From Cheilinus undulatus (taxonomy: Eukaryota > Chordata > Actinopteri > Labriformes > Labridae), in contig NC_054877.1 in assembly GCF_018320785.1 (NCBI RefSeq), positions 36,912,151 to 36,976,150 of the forward strand: a stretch of 64,000 bases of DNA, read 5' to 3'. Of the stretch, positions 1-12,700 are shown one piece after another. The translations under genes and the position numbers were made by a program. The notes below the pieces were generated by a model that had not been told where the DNA came from, ran no database searches, and saw only the letters and a program-made list of their open reading frames with translations. The number at the start of each line of letters is the position of its first letter. Within the stretch, counting starts at the first letter, position 1.

Positions 1-871
1 TTGAAAGACAACAAGGGCTTAGCCCCAAGGGTTGCAGGTAATGCTTGGCATATAGCAGTGTTACTCAACCCTGCTCAACCAAAGAGCCAAACTGTTGAAA
101 AATACCCATGCAAGAGCCACGATCCAAGTGGTGAAAAGCAGCAAAAATGGTCAAAAACTGAGAGAAATGTGGCAAAAAGCATGAAATGGCAAAATCTGAC
201 AGGAAGGTGGCAAAAACTAAGGGGAAAGTGGCAAAAATGGCTGAGAAATGACAAAAAGTGAGTAAAAGGTGGTAAAATTGGCCAAAAAGGCGCAAAAAAA
301 ATGTGGTCAAAAATTAGTAAAAAATGACTGAAATGGGAAAAAACAGCAACAAGGTGGGAATCACTCGGCAAAAGGCAGCAAAGAATAGCTTCAATGGGAA
401 AAACATGGCAAGAAAGGGGAAAAATAGCAATAAGTAGGATAAAAGTGGTAAAACCTGGTGAAAAGGGGCAACACGGGATGAAAAAAGTGGGCTGAAAGCA
501 GTCAAAATTGACTAAAAGTGGCCAAAATTGAAAAAAAGGCAAAACATTGCAAATAAGAGCAATGGAAATATAAAGTCAAAAAATAATGTTTCAGATTTAG
601 ACATCAAAGAGCCACAAATCATTTCAAAAGAGCCACATGTGGCTCAAGAGCCACACGTTGAGTATCACTGCATTAATGGATATGTTTTCCAACATCTTTT
701 CTGTAAACTCACCCCAGCATATTTCAAATACCAATTCATAAACTCACTCAGTAATAATAAATAATTTAATTAAGCATTTTAGGGCATGGATTAAAAAAAA
801 AAAAATGTGGTGCACGCTATATGCCAAGCATTACCTGCAGCCCTTGGGGCTAAGCCCCCGCTTTCTTTCAA
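1..871. mobile_element. Foldback/MITE-like element with 56-bp terminal inverted repeats
   Basis: Positions 1-56 and 816-871 are inverted copies of each other over 56 bp with about six mismatches; both contain GGCTTAGCCCCAAGGG and the outer ends read TTGAAAGA. The left end may continue before the window. The interior is mainly a second element (56-670) plus about 145 bp of AT-rich sequence and an A tract at 793-805. No transposase is present, so this is a non-autonomous element. The superfamily is not assigned because the outer flanks cannot be compared for a target-site duplication. The small open frames here are low-complexity translations of the internal repeat. Confidence 0.7.
56..670. mobile_element. 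hAT-like MITE with internal TGGCAAAA-type repeats, nested in 1-871
   Basis: The ends read CAGTGTTACTCAAC (left) and its imperfect inverse GTTGAGTATCACTG (right), typical of hAT-type short inverted repeats starting CAG. The body is a degenerate array of short purine-rich units (GTGGCAAAAATGG and similar). A second copy, sharing the first ~60 bp after CAGTG almost exactly, lies at 44719-45223 without the outer 56-bp repeats. This shows the inner piece is an independent mobile unit. The flanking 8-mers do not match convincingly, so the insertion boundaries are provisional. Confidence 0.6.
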
Positions 872-999
872 TCCTAGTGACAGCCCTGGTCAGTCATATG
901 TTCCTTTACTTTTGCTCACATGAAAAATGGGTGGGTTCAAACAGTAGGTGCCATCTTCTGAGTCGTGTATCAGATCTAGATGTAAATACCTGGAAACAA

Positions 1000-1121
1000 A
1001 AGCTGAAATGTTGATCTCTTGTCTCACATTCATCTTTTGATTTAAAACCCAAATGTTTTTGATCTAAAACAAAAATAAAGGAATTGGCCTCACTGTTCCA
1101 ATACTTTTGGAGGGGAGTGTA
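1000..1121. mobile_element. Tc1-like transposon terminal fragment
   Basis: The segment ends CAATACTTTTGGAGGGGAGT followed by TA, the right-end signature of a common fish Tc1-like family (recognised from memory). It is a solo end: no transposase or partner repeat is seen within the next kilobase. Confidence 0.45.
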
Positions 1122-2261
1122 TTTAAGTGGAGCTTGCACTGCTTGCTAATGAATAATGACCATAAACTGTATTAAACATGGACCAAGTCTCAGTGAGGTC
1201 ATCCAGTGACATCTGAGGAGGTATTGTGAAGCCAGATGATGGCAGTCCCAAAACTGGAAAAGGTGGCGTCTAGGTAGGCCTTAAGTACCACAGTCAACCA
1301 CACCCCTAGTTATGCAAGTTTAGGATTAACTATTTCACTTAATCCAAATCCTCTGCCATGAGGCAAATGGCCCTGATGGAAAAGGTAGAGGTTCTACATG
1401 GATATTTAACTTTATAACTGGGTAACAGGAACCTTAGGATCTGTAACTTGGGAACAAACTATGATCTAGCTGGTGTATGGGTTCAGTTGGGCTTTACTGA
1501 AGAGGTTTGCCAAGACCTGACATCTGTTCTGCTGTACAGAGGAAGGCTCTTGAGCTCAGTGTGGAGCTGTGCAGGCAGGAAAAAGCTGCTGACACGTTCA
1601 AACTATGAGGCCAAGTTCAATGTTATCATACAAACACCACTCTGATGGAATACTGACATTTTGAACCAACAATTTAACTGTTTTTATCATGATGATGTCG
1701 TGTCAATCAGCAGCTCGGTTCAATTATCATAAATCATGTGTGTACCTCTGCATGTGAGTTGGCTCAGAATCATAACATAGGTCAACTCCATTCTGATTTT
1801 ATCCTGCCCTCTGCTTTTATTTCAGCTACATTTTTCATGTGACATGTACAGTAATAGGTTTTTAATCTGATGGAAGGAAAATGCAGACATAAGCAGAACC
1901 AGATTCAAGTGTAAGATCGCTCACTGGCTCCATCATGTGGTCAGAAACAGAGCTGCAGGTCAACATAAATACTTCAATATTAATGTGCTGCATGTCTGTT
2001 TAAATGAATGTATACCACGGAGACACCCACACACCTGATGAGTCATTCATAAAGTGCACAGGCCGATCCCATTGCGCATTACATCTCCCCGAGCTGTCAC
2101 ACTAACCCTCCTCCAGCTGAATAATTACACTTTAATTTAGCAAAATTACAAAATGCATAATTCAGCAGGAAATATACCCAAGGTATACAGCGCACACAGC
2201 TTTAATCAGTCTTAACAGCTGAATGGTGAGTAAAGAGCAAGAAAGAGATGTGGTATAATAT
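1122..2261. other. Intergenic sequence, no gene seen
   Basis: AT-rich sequence with no coding-like reading frame, RNA gene or clear repeat structure that I can recognise. It lies downstream of the probable WAC poly(A) site. Confidence 0.5.
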
Positions 2262-2267
2262 TTTATT
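2262..2267 (-). promoter_or_regulatory. Candidate WAC polyadenylation signal
   Basis: AATAAA on the minus strand, about 1.4 kb beyond the WAC stop codon. It would give a long 3' UTR, as is usual for WAC in other vertebrates. Another TTTATT on the plus strand near 3608 could support a much shorter 3' UTR. Confidence 0.4.
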
Positions 2268-3671
2268 CTCATATTTTATGGAATACAAAGCCCCCCGACC
2301 CCACCGCCCACCCCAAAAACAGAAGTGTGCACATCAGATGTGGTGGAAACTTTTCAAAGACAAAGAAAAGAACAGCCAAGAGACAAAGGAAGTTGCTTTA
2401 TGGGTGTAGAAGTGTACGACTGCAGTTTAATGTATAAAAAGTATACCCTCTCGTCATGAGTGAAGCCTTTAAAAAAAGTAGCCACATCTGGCTAGAGTCA
2501 GTTAATAAAAACGGCCGCGGCCACAACAGAAAACTAAACATGAGTTTCCTTTTTTTAAAAATAAATCCACTGAATTTTTTTTTCTTCCATTACGACAACG
2601 TGGACGTAATCAGTCGTGTGCAACAATAATTTAGCTTTACATGACTGCAAGTTTAGTCACTTTTCTACTCTTTTACACAATCTCTTGCTAAGCTGCACAA
2701 AAGGAATGAAGTATTTCTCCCATCAGAGAAGGGAGAGAAACAAAAAAAATTATACAAAGAAAGAAAGAAAGACGAGTAGCAGAAGGGAAGAAGAGAAAAG
2801 TCAGAATGCCAGCAGGGCTACAAATTAATATAACCTTATATGCACTAGCAGCCAATCTAGGTCCAATAGTATAGGCTTTTTTCAAAATGGCTTTGTGTGT
2901 GATCTAGCCACAAATGCTCCAGTGAATCTTCACCACTGGAATGTTTCCCATCAGGGAGACAAAGCAACTGAAGCACATTAAGTATTTTCAGACAGATCTG
3001 GCCCAAGGTCTTCGCTAATCTCTCGACATGAAAATCCACCCAGCTCGAAGACACGCCGGTGTGGGAGAACCACAGACAGGTATAGTGAGTAAAAAATAAC
3101 ATTAGTAACATCACTGCCATTGAAAGCGTACATTTCAATGCATGACTGAGTCAGAGGATAAGGGAACAAACATCCCTGCTCACCCTAAAAACAACAACAA
3201 AAAAAAAAAACAGTCACACTGATTATTATGAGATGGTTTTGTTTTAATTGATTTTTCCCAAGAATGAATCGTAATCTTTTCCTGACCACTACACATCAAA
3301 AAACACACCAGAAAACAAGTTAACCCAATACGATACACACAATCCAAGGTTCACAGTCCGAGAAGGTGCTGTCTGAAAAACGCCTCAGGTCCTCTGTGTC
3401 CACTGGGTAAAGTGTCCGACTCAGTGAAGCGACAGTTTCACCACCCAGAGAGAGTATGTGGTGGACACTGGAAAACAAACTCTTTTAAAAAAGGAAAGAA
3501 ACAAAGACGTTCAGGATGATGGAGCGTCACTGCTGCCTCATATGTGTTGAACAGCTTTTCTCAGTCGCTTCTTGTAAAGAATAAACAGGCTGGAGCAGAT
3601 GCTGTCCATGTTTATTCCTTTATTATTGATATTTGAATCCATCCATTCCTGTCCTTTCTTCTCTGGTCTCC
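2262..3671 (-). other. wac: Probable WAC 3' UTR
   Basis: Sequence between the WAC stop codon and the candidate poly(A) signal. There are no splice-like coding blocks and the short open frames are not convincing. It contains A/T homopolymer stretches and a GAAA-rich patch around 2755-2780. The extent is inferred from the poly(A) signal only. Confidence 0.45.
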
Positions 3672-3741
3672 TCAGACCATGTATGAGTTCTGATTCTTCA
3701 GCTTGTCGAGCTCTTTGCTCTGCTGTCTCAGAAACAGGATC
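3672..3741 (-). CDS. wac: WAC exon 13 (C-terminus and stop)
   Basis: Acceptor ...AAACACAG, then codons for [17 protein letters not shown]..., the end of the coiled coil, finishing SYMV and TGA. The human protein ends SFMV. The upstream intron is only 88 bp. Confidence 0.93.
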
Positions 3742-6700
3742 CTGTGTTTAGAAGGAAAACAGTGTATAAATGTGTGGTGTGAACATCAATGTTGGAAATC
3801 AGAAAATATAATTAGAGTATGTCCCTCACCTCTGTTCCCTTAGTGTAGCCTGTATTTCACTCACTCTGACCAGGGAGCGCAGGTTTTTCATCTCTGTGCA
3901 GAGCTCTGACATGTACAAACTGCCCATGTTGTGGATGTCCTCCCGCAACCGAGCCGCCTGATAGAGAAATGACATGGGTTTCTACTTGCTGATCTATGCT
4001 GAATTCCTTCCCTAACAACTTTAAACTACTCCAAGATGTCAAGTTTATCTTCCTCGTGTTTCTTTTACACTTTAACAGAACTCTTCAAAGCTGAAAGAAA
4101 CATCATTTGCTAATCCTTTGACATTTTTACTTCCAGCTCACATCAGATAGTAATCAGATTGTAACTGTCTTCAACTGAACATTTAATCTTGCTCTGGACA
4201 CAGGCTGTCCTGTGACATGAGAGCTTGTTTGGTGCAGCACTGAAAAGCATCAAAAATTATGCAGAGATGGAACAGTTCATGGTGCATAAAGGAATGCCAG
4301 GGGGATTCAGATAGTATACGGACATGCAGAGAAACGACTATAAGGGTTCATACGACTTCAAAAGTCTGGGATTCATTCAGCAGGAGAAGTGCTTGGAACT
4401 CTGATCAGGCTCAAGATTATATGCTGTGAGGGATAACTCTCTCTCTCTCCTCACTGGGCTCTGTACAGTTAACATAACTACTGATCCCAGGTCAGGTGAA
4501 ATAACTAATAGCTGTTGCTATTTAACAGCTTAAAAAAAACATGCTTATGTATACTGAGTCATCAACACATTTATCAGCAGTGGATGCTCCGTGTGATGAC
4601 ATTGCTGCATGATGTATCTGCAGATCATCTTGACCATGCATACATGCCTGAAGGCACTGGCTTCCGCCATGTGACTGGCTGATAAGATATTTGTATCTAC
4701 AAGTAGTTGAATGGGTGTACCTTATAAAGTGGCTGGGGTGTGTAAATAGAACTGATTGTACTAATTGTGTGCATTTATTTTCACATTTTTAGTAGGTATG
4801 CATGATATTGTCAGCATTGACATATATGTCAGTTTCTGCAGATATTTGCACCTGGTGTATCAAGTTGAATATCAGCAAATACAAATGCATTTATTGGAGT
4901 TTTGGGCTGGACCAAGAGACCTAAGTTAGTGGTATCATTGTTTTGTTCATCCTCAGTCCTCAAAGTCTATGGTGTATCCTAAGGACTGAAATTAGTCTCT
5001 ATGCTCTTCTATAAACTTGACGCATAGTTGACAGACTAGTTTTTGGTGCAAACTACATTTTCTTATTGCTATTGATGGCTAAAATAAGTGCTTAATGTGT
5101 ATCAAAGTCATCATTGGGAAACTTTTAAAACATGGATTATAAGCTAAAAATATATTTGGAATAAAAATTTTTCAACATTTAAAACAAGTTAGAGAGGAGC
5201 TCACTACATAAGCCCTCTTAATTTAAAGGTGTTAAACTAAAAGGGATTTATTTTGCATTGCTTTGTGTTGTCAGCTGTTGAGACACTGTCTTCCTCAGTC
5301 AGATAATGTTCCTAGTAATGGTCTTCTCCCCGACTGTTTATCTCTGGCTGCAGGTGATCAAACAAAACTCTGGAAAACTCTCATGTCCAACGGATCGTCA
5401 TTCTCCTATATTTCACTCTGGTTGTGAAATAGAGTCACATACTGTAGTCTACAAACATGACATGTCCAGACATGACCCTCCAGACAATACATCATAATCT
5501 TCCTGGCAAAAATAAAAGCCTACTATACACAGGGATATTTTAACTGGACAAAAGACAAGATTAAAGTTCTGTTTGCACATCTAAATGTCATAGAAACATA
5601 AAACTATACTTGTGTTTCGTGACACATGTAATTATTAATATAAAATATTTATATCAAAATATTCTATTTCAGAGTGCCAATGACTACAACTGTTACAATC
5701 ATGACATTGTTAAAAGTCTCTTGTTGAGATAACTTCAAACCCAGAAAATATAGTTTAATCATTTACAGAATTTGATTGTTATTTTATAGTTGAAAACTTG
5801 CAATTCATTTCCCTATTTGTTCACCTGTCATCAACATGTTTTATTCTATTTCAAGCTCTGAAAAACGGTCACAGGTGACCTTGAAAGATTTGGAAACTTG
5901 AAGTTAAATGAAGGACTTCCACGACTCTGTTTGTGCAAACAACTCCTTAACCAATCAACACACAAGGACAACTACATTAGTGTACGAATTAAAGATAGGG
6001 CGTCTTTGCTCTTCAGTGCTTACTACAAATGGTGAGAAAAAATATTTACATGACTGAAGATCAGTTTGAAGATTCTGCTAGAATTTTGTGAAACAAAATA
6101 AAAACTGTCAGCTCTTTCCAACAATCCTGTTTAACCTGGTGGGACAAACTTAATCTTCCCTTTACATTCATGATTCTGCATGCAAGACTGTACCTGTTTC
6201 TCAGTGTTCTCTGAAGGCCATCCTTGGATATGTCTGATGAGGTTCTCATCAAAATAAGCTGCCAGGGTGGGGGTGAAGGTGCCAGGGGTGTCGGATGAGG
6301 TTTGGCTGGTGCTGCTGGAGGGGATGTGGGGCAACGCTGCACCAGGTAAGTTTGATCCCGTGCACAGAATGTCCTGGCTGCTGTGGTAAGAAAAGAAAGT
6401 TAACTTAGTGCATCTGCCTCTCAGGATGCAATTAGGACTGTCTCTTAATATTGATTGGGTCCCAATGAGTATGCCATGCCGGAAACATGTTTGGAGTTTA
6501 GAAACGTGTGCATTTGCGCAGCAACAATTCACTTTTCTTGGATACTTGGATAGAAACTTCATTAAAAAATGTTTTCTTGCATGAAAAATGGCCCACATGA
6601 ACATTTTGGGAAAATTTACTCCTTTAAAAGTTTGTAAAATGATTTGACAGATATTGTCATTCTAGTTCTCAGTGTTGATAGTGTGCTTTTCCTCTTATCA

Positions 6701-9700
6701 CAAACAAATCAGCATATTAGAAAGATGTCTTAAATCTTCTACCTTCTCTGCTGGAGAGTTCTGGGGTCCTCTGGACGCTTCTCCACAGTCTGAGACAGGG
6801 AAACTGATCCTTGTTTACCTGACGACATGCTGGCCTGAAGAGCAAAGAGCAGGAAGTTAAAAAAACCAAAAAAGAAAAAAGTGTTCGTCAGTTACAGTCA
6901 GGGGGAATCATAACAAAGCAGAGCAGGGAAAACAATAAAGCTGTGAGGCATGAGTAAGGTGAAGTACTTCATTCTACAAATTTTAATTTGTTTTGTTACA
7001 TTGCTTCTGGTTGGACTCACCCTTGCTTGTGAGGATGTGATACTGCCTTGGTGAACACCCATAAGAGATTTCTGGGTGCTCTGTGGTGTGCCGTTTCGTG
7101 GCGAGACATACGGCCGCGGTGAAGAAGCGTCTGATGTCAGAGAGACGGGGGACTGACTGGAGTGCTGGGCTGAAAGAGGAAGACCGATAGTTACATCAAC
7201 AAACACTGAATTTATGTCTTGATTTTAGAAATTGATCATCACAATTGGATTTTCCAACAATAATGTTCATGTTTAGAGTAAGGAAAAGCACAGTCATGGA
7301 ATCTGTCTGGAGAAATGGCTGCAAAATGTAGCACCACCAGCAAAACAACAGACCACATAGCTACACTGAAAAGTTTTCACAGGTCAGACCTTTGATCTAG
7401 TTCACTTGTTGCAACTGCTGTTTCAGTATAGATGGCTTGGGATGGATCAAACAGCAGGAAAAAAGTCATACCAGCCAGTTACTCTGCAGTTTTCCTACGC
7501 AAACAAGCCCCCCTCTTACCACAGCTTTTTTTCAGCCAGTAAAGAAAAAGCATTTCTTTTGTGATAGGGTGCATTCACAAGCACAAAAGCAACCAAGAGA
7601 GCAAACTCCTGTTAACACTAAAAAAATATGAAGGAACTCTGGTGGAAAAAAATGTGACATGAAATCATTTTCTGAACAAAAAGTTGCAGCTCTGCTGTAC
7701 CCCCTAAGTGGACATCCTCTGTCTGCTGGGAAGCACTGAAGAGAGAGCTTTTTCTTTAGCCTGGGACCCTTATTTATTTTTCCCTGGTATGAATCACCTG
7801 GTCTCTTTGCTTTTAAGAGGAGGACAACTCTGCAGATAATTGGACCCTCTGTAAAAACCTCCAAAAATCAACACTGAAAGACTCTTTAGAAAGCATGCTC
7901 AAAGAAAAACTAGAGCTTATAAGAACAATCACTTGGTTCACAGTAGTGTCATAACATCAGTGCTGGACAATTAAACAAGTTTCAATTTTGGCTTCCCACA
8001 ATCATGAAAACAAGATAACTGAGATTAAATGACAACTGTGCCGTGTGCCATGTTCCACTTGTTTTGTTCATTGGTTTTGTCATTTGCAGTAAATGGAAAG
8101 CAGCCTTACTTCCTTTACCACACAGTGTGCTCTCCCATCAAAACAGTTCTTTAATTCAATTTGGTTCTCTCTGCTTTTTTAGGAGCAGAGGGAATGAATT
8201 CAGTGTTTTTGGACGTAGCACTGTCGCACATCTCTGCATGTAGGTGAATGATTGTTTCCACGTCTTGTTTTGTGCATGCACACTCTCAAGAGGCACAAAC
8301 AAACACGGGCAGGGAGGGAGAGATAGAGACACTAGGCTGTTCTCTTTCATCAACTCTGGGTGTTGCGGATCATTCAAACATTTAAACTGATAAAAATCAA
8401 AAGAACATAAAATGTCTGGCTCGTTTTTCATCATGCTTACAATGCTACCTGGACAGTGGTTGAAAACAGTGACGTTTGACATCAGTGCAATTTATTTGCA
8501 TTACATTTTTTGACAGCAATAATTTGCTATTACCTCTGCCAAAGAGGTTATGTGATTGGGTAGGTTTGTTTGTTTGTTTGTTTGTTTGTTTGTTTGTTAG
8601 CAACACGACTCAAAAAGTTGTGGAGAGATTTAGATAAAATTTTCAAGAAATGTCAGAAATGGCATAAGGAAGAACTGATTAGATTTTGGGAGTTGTCCCA
8701 ATCACCATCTGATCCAGGAATTTTTTTAAAGGATTCTGTACTATTGGGAGATAGGGCTAATGGTAAAGGTCTGCGTTCTCTGAGTGCTTTTCTAGTTAGA
8801 AATTAAAGCACAAAGTGGGATAGCCTATATGACAATATATCTTATATGACCTCAATATCATTCAAAATATTTAGGATGTTATTTGTCATAATTTGGCAGG
8901 CTTATAGTGCTAATATTTGAATGCTTAAGTACCGTATTTTCCGCGCTATAAGGCGCACCGCATTATAAGGCGCACCTTCAATGAATGACATATTTTAAAA
9001 CTTTTTCCATATATAAGGCGCACCGCATTATAAGGTGCTACAGTAGAGGCTGGGGTTACGTTATGCATCCATTAGACGGTGCTGCGCTAAAGGGAATGTC
9101 AACAAAACAGTCAGATAGGTCAGTCAAACTTTATTAATAGATTACAAATCAGCTTTCTGACAACTCCATTCACTCCCAAAATGAATAAACAACTGTTTTA
9201 TTATTTTCTCCGAGGTAAAGTATTAGTATTTTCGTGACACAGTTTATCTTTTAACAACAGCAAGGTATAACATGTAGTGCAACATTTATATCACATAGTG
9301 GAGGGGAACTTTTCCTCCCTTCAGTAAACACGTAAAAAACATTCTGATGCTGTTACGGTAAATTAAACATTAGTGCAATCACAATATAGTAACACTCGTA
9401 ATAGTGCAAAGCAATAACAATAACAATAATAACTCAAATAATAACTCTAAAGCAATAGCATAATAACTCAATGTTGTTCACGCGTTAATGTCCATATTCA
9501 CAATATGACCAACCTTGTTCAACTGTAAACACACAAAAACACGCCTGCAGGCGAAATCGAGCTCAACCGAAATGAAACGCCGTTTTATATATCCCAGCAT
9601 GCACCGCGCACTACTTCTTCTACGGGGGAAAATGGACTCGGCGGCTGCTTACCGTAGTTGCGAGACCTGTTGCGGCTCAATATTGATCCATATATAAGGC

Positions 9701-12700
9701 GCACCGGATTATAAGGCGCATGGTCAGCTTTTGAAAAAATTGAAGGCTCTTAGGTGCGCCTTATAGTGCGGAAAATACGGTACTTTTTTTTTTTTTTTTG
9801 CATAATCTTTCTGTGCTTTACACACGATATCTCCCCCACAGGCAACGCTCACAGCAGTGAAAACAGATCTACAGATTCCCATTGTGAAACAGGGGGATAA
9901 GGTTTGCATATGAGCAGGGATGTTCAGCTTTGATTCCTGACAGCTGATTCATAGCAGTGCTCACACTCACTTCACTGTCAAGAGTGTAATAAGATGCATA
10001 AACAGTCACACAAAACTTCATACACTTGGCATGTATTTATAACAATACAGTATTTTTTTAATCCCACAAGACCAAATGAGTCCACTTTTTAAATTAAGAC
10101 CTTTAAAGACAACACTAAGACTTATAATGCCTTGATTTAAAAATGCATAATGTAAGTCTTTTAGGATCCCATAAGTACCGGGTTTCTGCAGGGTTTTTCC
10201 TACATATAAAATTATGAAATGGCAGCCTCCGGCAAATTTTGTACCTCCCCCAACCCTGAAAGCTCTGACAGTAGGAAAACTGTTATTTTCTGGACAAGGA
10301 TTGCACTAGGAGGATGTTATTTTTAACTGAAATTGCGATATTATGATGTGGCAACACTTTATCATCAACAGTACACTGGGAGTTGCTGCCAAAACTGCCA
10401 AAGAGGAAGAGAAGAACTGTGGGTTATCTTATCTAGATTTTCTTCTCTATGGCAGATGCATCAAGTGAATGTGCTTCCTCCACTCCACAAGTGCACAGGC
10501 TGGTTATCATGCTATGTTTATCCAGTTAATATTTTGGTAATACCCTTTTCTTAATTGATAAAAGTTGGGCTTTTGAGTGTGTGATCACAAAGATTGACCA
10601 TCAATCACACATATCACTTTACAGGGAATATCGATCTATATTAGTGATTAGTGGATATAAAACATGATCAAATCTCCCTTAAACCCATTTGATGATGCAG
10701 GGAGTGGGAGGAAGGCAGTCAGGTAAACAATGTGAAGCAACAGCTAAACAAAACAGTTATTGATTGTTGTTATTCCTTAGACATTTCACATTTCCTCAAG
10801 TCAGGAATCTTCTCATTTTCGCAGATTTTATTTATAGGCTAAATTTTAGAGAGTTTATAGTAGGGATGCACCGATCAGGTATCGGCCCGATCCAGCCCCT
10901 CAAAGCTGGATCGGGTATCATGGGAAAGGGCCGATCCGTGGTGCCGATCTAGGCAACCTACCCTTAGCCTTTTTTACAAGGTTGTTTGCACTATTTTCTC
11001 ACAGAATTGTCACTTTGTTCACAGTATGTGGTTAAAAACACTTGTGTAATACAGTTTTGTACTGGAATGTTACCTCTGATGCACTTTCTTTGTTTTTTGC
11101 TCCATTACCAGTCTACGGGGTATTAAAGTTTACAGTTGAATAGTAATTTCTGTAAGTTCTGAAGTATTGTTTTTACCAAACTGCTGGTAAACATTTTAAC
11201 ACTTTATAGTGTAAATATCAACTATAGTTATCTATATGTACTCATTTTTTGCCTTTTACCCAACACAATTACCAGTCTTATCTTACAGTAGGGCATGCAG
11301 GTTATTCTTTTAACACTGGTATCGGATCAGTATCGGTATCGGTCGATACCCAAAGCCCAGGTATCAGTATCGGGACCAGAAAAGGTGGATTGGTGCATCC
11401 CTAGTTTATAGTTTAGTTTTTAGAGAGTTATATTAAACTAAGAGGGATAAACAGAGTGTTGATGCTTGTAGAATTTGAACTTAACCAAGAAATTAGATCA
11501 CATATTATTCAAATAGGCAATTTAATACAATAGATAATTAACAGAAAATTGAATAAACATAAAAAACAACCCCGACATAAATAAGGGAAAAAGGTAAACC
11601 GACATAAAGGGTAAGTCACACAATTCTTCGGTGAAAATGAATCTTAATTAAAATCAGAGATGACCAATTTAAATTGTTTTTTTAACCTGACAGTGTTTTA
11701 TTATGAACATAAAATTGAACATTCATTACAGTAAGGGTATTAAAAGCTTTTTGATGTCAGTAACAGTTTTCAAAGAAAAAACTGGTATCATCCAACATCT
11801 TTATCAGGAGGTCAGACAAGGAAATAATTTAAAATTAGAATTGGTCAATCAAACTTGAATAGGTGCTTCTCCGGCTTAAATACTAATAGAGCAGAGAACG
11901 GTTTAAGGAGAAAAACACTTTTCATAGAATTAGCTTCTTCATTTTTCTCTGCACTAGATCGATGTTTTTAACTTTAAGATGTTTGCAATTTTTCTCCTGG
12001 GGGAGTATGGCCCCAGACCCATCTAGAAATCTGCCAGGCACATGATCAGAGTGGTGCCACCTCTGCCTCATTTTTTGTGCCAGAATAAACCCTGTTACCT
12101 ACAAAGATTTCAGCCTTAGCACAGTGTGACTGACAACTTTAGCACATGTAAACAACCTTTATTTTGAATTAAAACTAATGAAACCTTTGTTGTTTTCCAA
12201 TCTCTATCTTTAACAGAACATACTGGGAGCCTTCTCAAAATGTAGGTTGTTTAGAAAAACTGTGTCTGCCTGTATACAGTATATTTATTTAAGAAAAAAG
12301 CTCAGTCCTAGTAGGTAGGTAGGTAGGTAGGTATGCTATTGTCATTGCATATTTCTACATAACAAAATGTAATTTGGCAACACTCATCAACTTAGCAGCA
12401 TCAGTCAAGAATGTTCATAAACAATTAACAGTTGCCCAAACAATAAAATGTTTTTCCATAAAAAGCAAAACCCCTTAGCCCAATAAATCTAGTAGAATGT
12501 GACTCCAACAAATCTTGAGGGAGATCTAGACCCACAGAAGCAATATACACAGTTAACTTGCCTTAAATGAGTTTCAAAAACTGAGGGTCGTGATGACAAG
12601 TTCTGTCTCACATTGCTTTTTTTGGGACAGGGAAAGCAGGGTCCTTAAAAAAACTTGGAAGTGAGTGTTTGTAGCAGATGGTGAGAAAACAGCGAGGAGG

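Noticed and set aside
75..542. 155-codon minus-strand frame
   Set aside because: It is a translation of the purine-rich TGGCAAAA array; the product is low-complexity Phe/Leu/His and matches no family.
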